Shown: one piece after another, positions 19,778 to 27,199 of the stretch
Numbering within the stretch: position 1 is the stretch's first letter
How the letters are laid out: each line of letters begins with the position of its first letter
Assembly (NCBI GenBank): GCA_947474365.1
Contig: CANJIU010000062.1
Location: 1 to 55,274, forward strand
Reading direction: 5' to 3'
From: Opitutia bacterium
Lineage (GTDB): Bacteria > Verrucomicrobiota > Verrucomicrobiia > Opitutales > Opitutaceae
Length of the DNA stretch: 55,274 bases
The notes under the pieces: model-generated
Told to the model about the DNA's origin: nothing
The model's database searches: none
The model's input: only the letters and a program-made list of their open reading frames with translations
Made by a program: the position numbers and the translations under genes

Positions 19778-21685
19778 ATGCTCTACCAAGCCGTACCTTA
19801 TGATGTGATTGTCTGTGGCGCTGGCCATGCCGGCGTCGAGGCGGCTTTGGCAGCATCCCGGATGGGTGCCAAGACATTGCTCCTGACGGGTAATATTGAT
19901 ACGGTTGCCCAGATGAGTTGCAACCCGGCGATCGGAGGGCAGGCGAAAGGCCAGATCGTGCGTGAGATTGATGCCTTGGGTGGGGAGATGGCGATCAATA
20001 CGGATGTCACGGGAATTCAATTCAGACTGCTAAATGAGTCCAAGGGGCCGGCAGTCCAGTCACCTCGGGCCCAATGTGACAAGAAGGCCTACCAATATCG
20101 GCTCAAGCACACGCTGGAGTTGCAGCCCAATCTCCAGATTTTCCAGGCGACGGTAACGGGATTGATTTTCGAGCGAGGCTGCGTGGTGGGTTGTCGGACG
20201 AACTTGGATATTGAGTTCTGTGGACGCACTGTGGTGGTGACGACAGGGACCTTCTTGCGAGGTTTGATGCATATTGGGCAGAACAAGAACGAAGGGGGTA
20301 GGCTGGGGGACTTCAGTGCGAAAACGCTGTCGGCCAGCTTCCTTGAAGCTGGGATCGAGTTGCGTCGCCTGAAGACTGGTACGCCACCCCGTTTGCTCGG
20401 TCGGAGCATCAATTTTTCTGTTATGACGGAACAGAAAGGGGACGCCGAACCGACGCTGTTTGCGTTCCACGATACCCGGGATCAGGAAGATTTGTTCCAC
20501 GTGGAACAAACGGGAGAGGGGCGTTTAGGGTGGAAACCGGGATGTGAACAAGTTTCGTGCTGGATGACCTACACTACTCCGGAGACGGCTGACATCGTTC
20601 GCCGTAATCTCATGAAGTCTGCGATGTACAGCGGTGAGATAGAAGGCGTAGGACCAAGGTATTGCCCAAGTATTGAGGATAAATTTGTACGGTTTGCTGA
20701 CAAGCCCCGGCATCTCCTCTTCCTCGAACCAGAGGGTCGAACAACCAATGAATTTTATGTGAATGGGTTGTCAACAAGTCTGCCCTTCGATGTGCAACTT
20801 GAGTTGGTGCATAGCATTCCAGGCCTTGAAAACGCCGTAATTCTCCGTCCCGCTTATGCCGTCGAATACGACTTTGCACCGCCGACTCAGTTATTTCCTT
20901 CGCTTGAGTCCAAGAAAGTGGAAGGGCTTTTCTTTGCGGGTCAAATCAACGGAACGTCCGGATACGAAGAAGCCGCCACCCAAGGTCTGGTCGCAGGGGT
21001 CAATGCGGTCAACAAAGTCAGGCGGCAGCCCCCGATGCTAATTGGACGGCATGAGGGCTACACCGGTGTCTTGATCGATGATCTCGTAACCAAGGGGACG
21101 AACGAACCGTATCGGATGTTCACGAGTCGCGCCGAACATCGGCTATTGTTTAACCATGGCAGCGCCGAACTGCGACTTGGTCATCATGCGCGAGCTAATG
21201 GGTTGGTGTCTCCGACCCGTTTGGCGCGCATCGAAGAAAAGAGGAAACGAATCCTCCAATGGAACCATCAACTTGAAACCCAACGCTCTCCTTTCGGAGA
21301 AGGAACTTGGGCAGAAGGAATTCGTCGGAATCGCTCAGGTGCGGCTTTGCCACCGGATCTTTCCCATGGTGCAGCTGCGATTCGCGATGAGGTTTTGTAT
21401 CGCGTTGCATATCAAGGATATTTAGCACGAGAAGTGCGTCAGATCGAGAAACTGTCTCACGTCGAACAAGTCCGGCTTCCGGTATCGGTTAACTATCTTG
21501 AAATACGTGGTTTAAGAAAGGAAAGTGCACTCAAGTTGGCCGAGATCCGACCGATGACACTCGGGCAAGCGAGTCGGATCAGTGGAGTTAACCCGGCCGA
21601 CATCAGCGTGTTGTTGATTTGGCTCCAAGCGGGTAGGGGAGCGTCTCTTGAATCATCAGCGTCCCCTGCTTCTCCCCATGACTGA
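19778..21685 (+). CDS. mnmG: tRNA uridine 5-carboxymethylaminomethyl modification enzyme MnmG
   Basis: FAD-dependent partner of MnmE, 635 residues. The dinucleotide fold CGAGHAGVEAA is near residue 13. SCNPAIGGQAKG, the MnmG signature LKTGTPPRL, and GQINGTSGYEEAATQG near the FAD site are intact, as are the C-terminal helical domain and EYRMFTSRAEHRLL-like segment (NEPYRMFTSRAEHRLL). Residues L239-Q244 (LFHVEQ) are encoded by a 20-nt perfect palindrome that matches parS. The codon choice is more AT-rich than in most of the window. In many bacteria rsmG, parA and parB follow mnmG; here trmB follows. Confidence 0.97.
   Translation: MLYQAVPYDVIVCGAGHAGVEAALAASRMGAKTLLLTGNIDTVAQMSCNPAIGGQAKGQIVREIDALGGEMAINTDVTGIQFRLLNESKGPAVQSPRAQCDKKAYQYRLKHTLELQPNLQIFQATVTGLIFERGCVVGCRTNLDIEFCGRTVVVTTGTFLRGLMHIGQNKNEGGRLGDFSAKTLSASFLEAGIELRRLKTGTPPRLLGRSINFSVMTEQKGDAEPTLFAFHDTRDQEDLFHVEQTGEGRLGWKPGCEQVSCWMTYTTPETADIVRRNLMKSAMYSGEIEGVGPRYCPSIEDKFVRFADKPRHLLFLEPEGRTTNEFYVNGLSTSLPFDVQLELVHSIPGLENAVILRPAYAVEYDFAPPTQLFPSLESKKVEGLFFAGQINGTSGYEEAATQGLVAGVNAVNKVRRQPPMLIGRHEGYTGVLIDDLVTKGTNEPYRMFTSRAEHRLLFNHGSAELRLGHHARANGLVSPTRLARIEEKRKRILQWNHQLETQRSPFGEGTWAEGIRRNRSGAALPPDLSHGAAAIRDEVLYRVAYQGYLAREVRQIEKLSHVEQVRLPVSVNYLEIRGLRKESALKLAEIRPMTLGQASRISGVNPADISVLLIWLQAGRGASLESSASPASPHD
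20493..20508. promoter_or_regulatory. parS-like centromere site inside mnmG
   Basis: TGTTCCAC-GTGGAACA is a perfect 16-bp palindrome and matches the bacterial parS form TGTTNCACGTGNAACA at every defined position. The palindrome extends to 20 bp (20491-20510) with flanking TT/AA. Such sites load the ParB CTP-dependent clamp for chromosome segregation and usually lie near the replication origin. Neither parA nor parB is in this window. Confidence 0.8.
21453..21468. promoter_or_regulatory. Degenerate parS-like sequence inside mnmG
   Basis: TGTCTCAC-GTCGAACA matches the parS form TGTTTCACGTGAAACA at 13 of 16 positions, and it lies 960 nt after the perfect site. It encodes LSHVEQ. It is not a perfect palindrome and may be chance or a decayed site. 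Confidence 0.3.
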
Positions 21686-22283
21686 ACGCGGACCCAAACC
21701 CGATTTTGCGACGGTCCTCGATGAACGCCGGCAAACTCTCCGAGCGAAATTGGAGCGGATTTTGGTCAACCAGTCCTCCTTCCTTTGGGAAGTGGGATGC
21801 GGACACGGACATTTCCTCACCGCGTATGCGGCGGTGCACCCTCAGACCGTCTGCATCGGCGTCGATATCGCCAGCGATCGAATTGGCCGGGCTGAGCGCA
21901 AGCGGGACCGTTCCAAATTGGAGAATCTCAATTTTGTTCGTGCCGAAGCACGCCTCTTCCTGGAAGCAATGCCCACGACGGTCCGGATTTCAGACTTATT
22001 TATTCTCTTTCCTGATCCATGGCCGAAATTGCGACACCACAAACATCGGGTGCTGCAACCTGAATTTCTCGCAGCCGTGGCGGAACGGGCTATGCCGGGT
22101 TGCCGATTGCATTTTCGCACTGACTATGAGCCCTATTTTGCCGAAGTCAGGTCGACTCTCGCCAACTCCGTCACGTGGCGACTCGACGATGGACCGTGGC
22201 CGTTCGAATTTATTACCGTGTTTCAGAGCCGGGCCGAGAAACATCACTCGCTCATTGCCCGCCTTCGCAACCCAGCGGCATAA
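21678..22283 (+). CDS. trmB: tRNA (guanine-N7-)-methyltransferase
   Basis: SAM-dependent enzyme that makes m7G46 in the tRNA variable loop; 201 residues from the ATG at 21678. Visible are the SAM motif WEVGCGHGHFLTAYA, the acidic end of strand 2 (IGVDI), and the TrmB signature FPDPWPKLRHHKHR, followed by HFRTDYEPYF. The ATG overlaps the last 8 nt of mnmG, which suggests translational coupling. Another ATG at 21648 would add 10 residues inside mnmG and cannot be excluded. It completes a run of three tRNA-modification genes. Confidence 0.95.
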   Translation: MTERGPKPDFATVLDERRQTLRAKLERILVNQSSFLWEVGCGHGHFLTAYAAVHPQTVCIGVDIASDRIGRAERKRDRSKLENLNFVRAEARLFLEAMPTTVRISDLFILFPDPWPKLRHHKHRVLQPEFLAAVAERAMPGCRLHFRTDYEPYFAEVRSTLANSVTWRLDDGPWPFEFITVFQSRAEKHHSLIARLRNPAA

Positions 22284-22418
22284 GTTCAACGACGCTAAAT
22301 CCGGTTGCTCCTAATTTATCCTCGGCCGATTTGGGCGAAACAATTTCGAGGGTTGACGGAGGGGAGGGTGGTAGCCTTTGCTCGCCATTTCTTTTCGTCC
22401 TACCAGCAACGCGCGCGC
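22284..22418 (+). promoter_or_regulatory. Leader region of the ATP synthase operon
   Basis: This 135-nt gap before atpB is the likely promoter region of the atp operon. It begins AT-rich and contains a TTGACG hexamer at 22353-22358, but no well-spaced -10 element is obvious. No hairpin or riboswitch fold is apparent and no Shine-Dalgarno sequence precedes the atpB ATG. Confidence 0.4.
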
Positions 22419-23300
22419 ATGTCACGGGTCACTCAACTCGCTCTATTCTTATCCTCGCTCCTCTTCGGTCCCGCTCTTTTTGCCTCCGAAGGTGAAGGCG
22501 TGACCCCGAGCGCCGCCCGTTTTGAACTCGGCGGTCTGACCATCACCAGCAGCATGATCACGGGTTGGACGATCTCGGCGCTCCTTGTGCTCCTGATTTT
22601 GTGGCTGATCGGAAAGCCCTCTATCGTGCCATCGAAGGGCCAGGCCGTAATCGAATCACTGATCGAAGCCTTGCGGGAAATTTTTGAACCCATTATCGGC
22701 AAACGTGCCTTCCCGACGACGTTTCCGATCCTGATCACATTTTTCATCTTCATCCTTTTCCACAATTGGATGGGACTGATTCCGGGAGTTGGCACGCTGG
22801 GCTGGGGCCACGAGGTCGACGGTCACTTCCATCTCACCCGTCCGCTCATCCGTCCCTTCAATTCCGACTTTAACGGGACTATCGCCCTGGCGCTGGTTTC
22901 CTTTGGTGCGTGGGCGATCATCGTGTTCAAATTTGCCGGTGCAAAAGTGATCGCGGTGGATCTATTCGGCAACAAGGCGGACAAGAATGAGACTCCCGGC
23001 TGGCTGTATCCAATTCTCTCACTCGTCTTCCTGATCGTTGGGCTCATCGAAGTATTCTCGATCGCAATCCGGCCTTTCACCCTTTCGGTTCGCCTCTTCG
23101 GCAACGTCTTCGGCGGCGAAAACCTCCTCCACGGCACCGGCTTCTTTTTCGTCTTCTATTTCATGGAGCTTCTTGTCGGACTGATCCAAGCCCTTGTGTT
23201 CACCCTGCTGACGTCAGTCTACATCGGGCTGCTGGTGAATCACGGCGACGACCACGCCCACGACGGCAAACCTGACCACGCCGCGGAGGCGCACCACTGA
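22419..23300 (+). CDS. atpB: ATP synthase subunit a
   Basis: Membrane subunit of the Fo motor that forms the two proton half-channels, 293 residues from the ATG at 22419. That start gives a plausible signal-like N-terminus (MSRVTQLALFLSSLLFGPALFAS), whereas the upstream ATG at 22305 adds improbable sequence. The essential arginine lies in the conserved helix IRPFTLSVRLFGNVFGGENLL, and the last helices carry LVGLIQALVFTLLTSVYIGLL. A His/Asp-rich tail (HGDDHAHDG...AEAHH) follows. First gene of the atpBEFHAGDC operon; no atpI-like gene precedes it. Confidence 0.96.
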   Translation: MSRVTQLALFLSSLLFGPALFASEGEGVTPSAARFELGGLTITSSMITGWTISALLVLLILWLIGKPSIVPSKGQAVIESLIEALREIFEPIIGKRAFPTTFPILITFFIFILFHNWMGLIPGVGTLGWGHEVDGHFHLTRPLIRPFNSDFNGTIALALVSFGAWAIIVFKFAGAKVIAVDLFGNKADKNETPGWLYPILSLVFLIVGLIEVFSIAIRPFTLSVRLFGNVFGGENLLHGTGFFFVFYFMELLVGLIQALVFTLLTSVYIGLLVNHGDDHAHDGKPDHAAEAHH

Positions 23301-23370
23301 GACTCTCCCGCCGGGAGCGTACCACGCGTGCGCACGGCGGAAATCCAACCAACAAAAGAAAGAAAACATC

Positions 23371-23580
23371 ATGATTACCACCATCGCTGAACTGCAGGGC
23401 AACATTGCCAGCGCATTCGGTCTCCTCGGCGCCGCCATCGGCGTGGGCCTGATCGGCCTCAAAGCCGCTGAAGCTGTCGGCCGCAATCCCGCCGCTTCCG
23501 GCAAAGTCCTCGTTCAAGCCATCATCGGTATGGCGCTCGCGGAAGGCCTCGGCATTCTCGCCCTGTTCCTCGCCAAGTAA
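23371..23580 (+). CDS. atpE: ATP synthase subunit c
   Basis: Two-helix hairpin protein of 69 residues that forms the rotor ring of Fo. The loop is GRNPAASGK, and the ion-binding carboxylate is Glu58 in GMALAEGLGILALFL. The Gln in helix 1 and the Glu-Ser/Thr pair in helix 2 that mark sodium-binding rings are absent, so proton coupling is expected. It sits 70 nt after atpB. Confidence 0.96.
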   Translation: MITTIAELQGNIASAFGLLGAAIGVGLIGLKAAEAVGRNPAASGKVLVQAIIGMALAEGLGILALFLAK

Positions 23581-23628
23581 TGTCTTCTGGCAGCGCGGTT
23601 CACCCGCGCTGCCGTTCCCACTTCCGTC

Positions 23629-24198
23629 ATGACGCTGCCTCTCCTCCTCGCTGCTGCCGCCGAACACGCCGCGCCTTCCGGCCCGATTGACGGCCTTCGG
23701 CAGACCTTTGAGCATTTCGGCGTAGAGCCGAAATTCATCATCTTTCAGCTCATCAGTTTCCTCGTCGTCCTTGTTGTTCTCTACAAGTTCGCGATCAAGC
23801 CGGTCACCGCGACGATGGAAGAACGCACCCGGAAGATCGAATCCGGCATCAAGTACGCGGAGGAAATGCAGGCGAAGCTCGCCGCCGCCCAGCAGGAGAG
23901 CGCCACCATCGTCAAGAAGGCCAACGTCGAGGCCACGCGTCTTGTCGACGAAGCACGCAAAACCGCGAAGGACTTCCTCGACCGGCAGACCCAGGAAGCA
24001 TCGGCGAAGGCCAACGACATGCTCAAGAAGGCGCAGCAGGCCATTGAACTTGAGCACAAAAAGATGCTCGCCGACGCCCGGACCGAAATTGCCCGGCTGG
24101 TTGTCACCACGACTGAACGCGTGCTCGCGAAGAAACTCACCGACGCCGATCGGGCCGCGTACAACGAAGCCGCCAGCCGGGAACTCACGAGCGTCTGA
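23629..24198 (+). CDS. atpF: ATP synthase subunit b
   Basis: Peripheral stalk subunit of 189 residues. One transmembrane helix (FIIFQLISFLVVLVVLYKFAI, about 37-57) follows a short periplasmic segment. After it comes a long coiled coil rich in Ala, Lys, Glu and Gln (about 63-175) that dimerises and reaches the top of F1. Only one b gene is present, so a homodimeric stalk is expected. Confidence 0.95.
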   Translation: MTLPLLLAAAAEHAAPSGPIDGLRQTFEHFGVEPKFIIFQLISFLVVLVVLYKFAIKPVTATMEERTRKIESGIKYAEEMQAKLAAAQQESATIVKKANVEATRLVDEARKTAKDFLDRQTQEASAKANDMLKKAQQAIELEHKKMLADARTEIARLVVTTTERVLAKKLTDADRAAYNEAASRELTSV

Positions 24199-24227
24199 GC
24201 TCAGTCTTCTCTTCCTTTCCACCGCGC

Positions 24228-24623
24228 ATGGCCTCCGGCAAAAAACAAATCAAGCAGCTCGCCCGGCAGTTCCTGAAAATGAGCATCGTCGACGGCGTGT
24301 TGTCTGGCGACCGCGTGGCGGGAGTTCTGCAGTACATCGAAAAGCACCGACCTGCCGGATCCCTTGCGATCCTCAAGGTCTACCAGCGTCTCATCGCCGC
24401 CGAAGTGGCGCGTGGCCAGGCCATGGTTGAGCACGCTGGTTCCGTGAATGAAAAGCTGCTGGCGGACATCGCAACCTCGATGTCCAGGCGTTACTCGCGG
24501 AAAATCACGAGCGTCGCAAAGCCCAACCACCAGCTTCTGGCCGGACTCCGCGTCCGTGTCGGCGATGATGTTTACGAATCGTCTGTCGCCGGACAACTCG
24601 CCACCCTGGCGGGCGCTGTCTAA
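24228..24623 (+). CDS. atpH: ATP synthase subunit delta, short form
   Basis: Links the peripheral stalk to the top of F1. At 131 residues it is clearly shorter than the usual 175-180. The C-terminal part that binds the b dimer is intact (NHQLLAGLRVRVGDDVYESSVAGQLATL). The N-terminal six-helix domain that binds alpha appears reduced to MASGKKQIKQLARQFLKMSIVDG... The position in the operon leaves no doubt about identity. There is only a 29-nt gap before it, so the missing part is not encoded just upstream in the same frame. Confidence 0.88.
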   Translation: MASGKKQIKQLARQFLKMSIVDGVLSGDRVAGVLQYIEKHRPAGSLAILKVYQRLIAAEVARGQAMVEHAGSVNEKLLADIATSMSRRYSRKITSVAKPNHQLLAGLRVRVGDDVYESSVAGQLATLAGAV

Positions 24624-24664
24624 GTTTTCTCACTACGTCTTTTCCCGAATCCCCTTTTCCTCTG

Positions 24665-26191
24665 ATGAGCACCGTCCTCGAACAAATTGAACAACAGATC
24701 GCCAAGCTCTCGACCAAGGCGGTCAAGAAGAACACCGGCAACATCCGCACCGTCGCCGACGGTGTCGCGAAGATCGAGGGTCTTTCGGACGTGATGTACA
24801 ATGAGATGGTGCAGTTCCCCGGCGGCGCGATCGGCATCGCGCTCAACCTAGAGGAAGACGAGGTCGGCTGCGTCATCCTTGGCGACATTTCCAAACTCAA
24901 GGAGGGCGACGAGGTTCAGACCACGGGCAAGCTCCTTTCCGTTCCCGTGGGCAAGGCCCTCCTTGGACGTGCGGTCGATGCGCTGGGCAATCCGGTTGAC
25001 GGCAAGGGACCCATCGCCGCGAAGGAAGCCTACCCGGTCGAAAAGATTGCCCCCGGCATCATCGTCCGCAAATCCGTATCCCAGCCGCTTTTCACCGGCA
25101 TCATGGCGATCGATTCCATGATTCCGATCGGTCGTGGCCAGCGCGAGTTGATCATCGGCGACCGCGGCACGGGCAAAACCACGATCGCGATCGATACGAT
25201 CATCAACCAGGCGAAAATCAACAAGGTTGGGCTCGCGAGCAATGATCCGAAGTTCCGTCCGGTCTATTCCATCTACGTCGCGGTCGGCCAGAAGAATTCG
25301 AACATCGTCCGCACTATCGCCGCGCTTGAGGCCGCGGGTGCCCTCGAATATACCATCATCGTCGCGGCCCCAGCCGCCGACAACCCCGCCAACCAATACA
25401 TCGCGCCGTTCTCGGGCGCCGCGATGGGTGAATGGTTCATGGAAAATGGCATGGATGCGCTGATCGTATACGACGATCTTTCGAAGCACGCCGTCGCCTA
25501 CCGGCAAATTTCGCTCATCCTGAAACGTCCTTCCGGTCGCGAAGCTTATCCGGGTGACGTCTTCTATCTGCACTCGCGCCTCCTTGAGCGGAGCGCGCGG
25601 CTCGATGGCAAGGGTTCCCTCACCGGGCTTCCAATCATCGAAACGCAGGCTGGCGACGTCTCGGCCTACATCCCGACCAACGTCATCTCGATCACCGACG
25701 GCCAGATCTTCCTCGAAACCGACCTCTTCAACCAGGGCATCCGGCCCGCCGTTTCTGTCGGTCTTTCGGTTTCCCGCGTCGGCTCCGCGGCGCAAATCAA
25801 GGCGACGAAACAAGTTGGCGGCAAACTGAAGGGCGAACTCGCCCAATTCCGGGAACTCGCTGCGTTTGCCCAGTTCGGCTCCGACCTCGATGCGAAAACG
25901 AAGGCACAGCTCGAACGCGGCGCGCGCATCGTGGAACTCTTCAAGCAGCCTGCTTTCAGCCCGGTTCCGATTGAGTTGCAGGTTGCGATTCTCTTTGCGA
26001 TGCAGAAGGGCTTTTTCGACGCCATCGATGCGAAGAAGGTCGTCGCCGCGGCGCAGTCGATGAAGGAGTTTTTCGCCACGCGCAAGGATCCGCTCCTCAC
26101 GGAAATCCGGACCAAGGCCGCGCTCGACAAGGACCTCGAGGCCAAGCTTCAAGCCGCCTGCGACGAGTGGAAGGGGACGTTCAGCGCCTGA
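24665..26191 (+). CDS. atpA: ATP synthase subunit alpha
   Basis: Non-catalytic nucleotide-binding subunit of F1, 508 residues, full length. The P-loop GDRGTGKT is near residue 166, followed by YVAVGQKNS, the ALIVYDDLSKHAVAYRQ Walker B strand, and VGLSVSRVGSAAQIKA containing the conserved Ser-Arg (arginine finger) segment. The C-terminal helical domain is complete. A 91-nt gap with AT-rich repeats, longer than others in the operon, separates it from atpG. Confidence 0.97.
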   Translation: MSTVLEQIEQQIAKLSTKAVKKNTGNIRTVADGVAKIEGLSDVMYNEMVQFPGGAIGIALNLEEDEVGCVILGDISKLKEGDEVQTTGKLLSVPVGKALLGRAVDALGNPVDGKGPIAAKEAYPVEKIAPGIIVRKSVSQPLFTGIMAIDSMIPIGRGQRELIIGDRGTGKTTIAIDTIINQAKINKVGLASNDPKFRPVYSIYVAVGQKNSNIVRTIAALEAAGALEYTIIVAAPAADNPANQYIAPFSGAAMGEWFMENGMDALIVYDDLSKHAVAYRQISLILKRPSGREAYPGDVFYLHSRLLERSARLDGKGSLTGLPIIETQAGDVSAYIPTNVISITDGQIFLETDLFNQGIRPAVSVGLSVSRVGSAAQIKATKQVGGKLKGELAQFRELAAFAQFGSDLDAKTKAQLERGARIVELFKQPAFSPVPIELQVAILFAMQKGFFDAIDAKKVVAAAQSMKEFFATRKDPLLTEIRTKAALDKDLEAKLQAACDEWKGTFSA

Positions 26192-26282
26192 GTCGTATTT
26201 GAAATTTCGATTCACTCTCTTCGAATTTCGGACGCCTGCCGACCGACATCGAAAATCGAAAATCACCAATCGGAAATCCTAG
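26192..26282. repeat. AT-rich repeat patch between atpA and atpG
   Basis: This gap is noticeably AT-rich for the region. It holds short direct and inverted repeats: GAAATTTCGATT, CGAATTTCGG, then ATCGAAA-ATCGAAA-ATC and AATCGGAAATC. The first and third are roughly inverted to each other. I see no reading frame. It may be a decayed dispersed repeat or an RNA processing site. Confidence 0.5.
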
Positions 26283-27164
26283 ATGGCTTCAACCCGCGAC
26301 ATCCGCCGACGCATCAAGTCGGTCAAGAATACCCGCCAGATCACCAAGGCGATGGAGCTGGTGGCTGCCTCGAAGATGAAGAAGGCCCAGCAGGCGGCGC
26401 TGGCCGGCCGCCCGTACGCCGAGCTGATGGCCCGCATGCTGGCGGCGCTCGCCGATCGGGTTGAAGAGGCGCACCATCCCTTTCTGGTTCGGCGCGACGT
26501 GAAAACGCGCGGGATCATTTTGGTAACCTCCGACAAGGGGCTGGCCGGTCCGCTCAACGCCAATCTCTTCAAACTCGTCACCGAGATTAAGAGTCCGGCC
26601 AAGTATGCGGTCATCGGCCGCAAGGGCTCCCAATTCATTGCCCGTACCCACCGCACCCTGCTCGCCGATTTCACCGTCAGCGATCGCGTGGCGTTTTCCG
26701 AGGTCAAGGTTGTCGCCGAGTTCATGGTCAAGCAGTTCCTCGAGGGTGCGGTTGATACGGTGGAAATCCTCTGGCCGCGATTCCGCAACACGCTGGTCCA
26801 AGTTCCGACGCTGTTGCCGCTCCTTCCTCTCACCAGCATCAAGGATGTGATCGCGGATCTCCAGAATGACGCCGGGGCGGGTGCCGCGACGAAATTAAAC
26901 TCCGCCGAGCAGCAGATGATCTTCGAACCGGACGCCGCGACGGTGCTCAACGCGCTGCTGCCGCTCTACGTGAATCGTGAAGTCCATCAGCAGGTCCTCG
27001 ATGCCAAGGCTTCCGAGCACAGCGCGCGCATGGTGGCGATGAAGACGGCCAAAGACAACGCCACCAAGCTCCTTGGCGACCTCACGCTCGAATACAACAA
27101 GGCCCGCCAGGCGGCAATCACGCAGGAAATTCTCGAAATCGCCGCGGCGCAATTCAGCGCCTGA
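26283..27164 (+). CDS. atpG: ATP synthase subunit gamma
   Basis: Central rotor shaft of F1, 293 residues. The N-terminal helix has the signature DIRRRIKSVKNTRQITKAMELVAASKMKKAQ and the C-terminal helix has ARMVAMKTAKDNATKLLGDLTLEYNKARQAAITQEILEI-like sequence, the two halves of the coiled-coil axle. Between them is the Rossmann-like domain (TRGIILVTSDKGLAGPLNANLF). GGAAAT, a weak Shine-Dalgarno candidate, lies just before the ATG. Confidence 0.96.
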   Translation: MASTRDIRRRIKSVKNTRQITKAMELVAASKMKKAQQAALAGRPYAELMARMLAALADRVEEAHHPFLVRRDVKTRGIILVTSDKGLAGPLNANLFKLVTEIKSPAKYAVIGRKGSQFIARTHRTLLADFTVSDRVAFSEVKVVAEFMVKQFLEGAVDTVEILWPRFRNTLVQVPTLLPLLPLTSIKDVIADLQNDAGAGAATKLNSAEQQMIFEPDAATVLNALLPLYVNREVHQQVLDAKASEHSARMVAMKTAKDNATKLLGDLTLEYNKARQAAITQEILEIAAAQFSA

Positions 27165-27199
27165 GCCCTCCCATTTTAAAGCCCCGACTCTTTCAAATA

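Noticed and set aside
19764..19792. tRNA-like sequence on the minus strand at the mnmG start (GGTAGAGC next to GGTTCGATTC)
   Set aside because: D-arm and T-arm lookalikes sit side by side with no anticodon arm or acceptor stem, and half of it is mnmG coding sequence. Chance similarity is most likely.
24848..26269. 473-codon minus-strand frame
   Set aside because: Antisense of atpA with no domain features. Similar long antisense frames opposite recA (11334-12695), feoB (30349-31374) and the giant protease (50225-51847) were rejected for the same reason.
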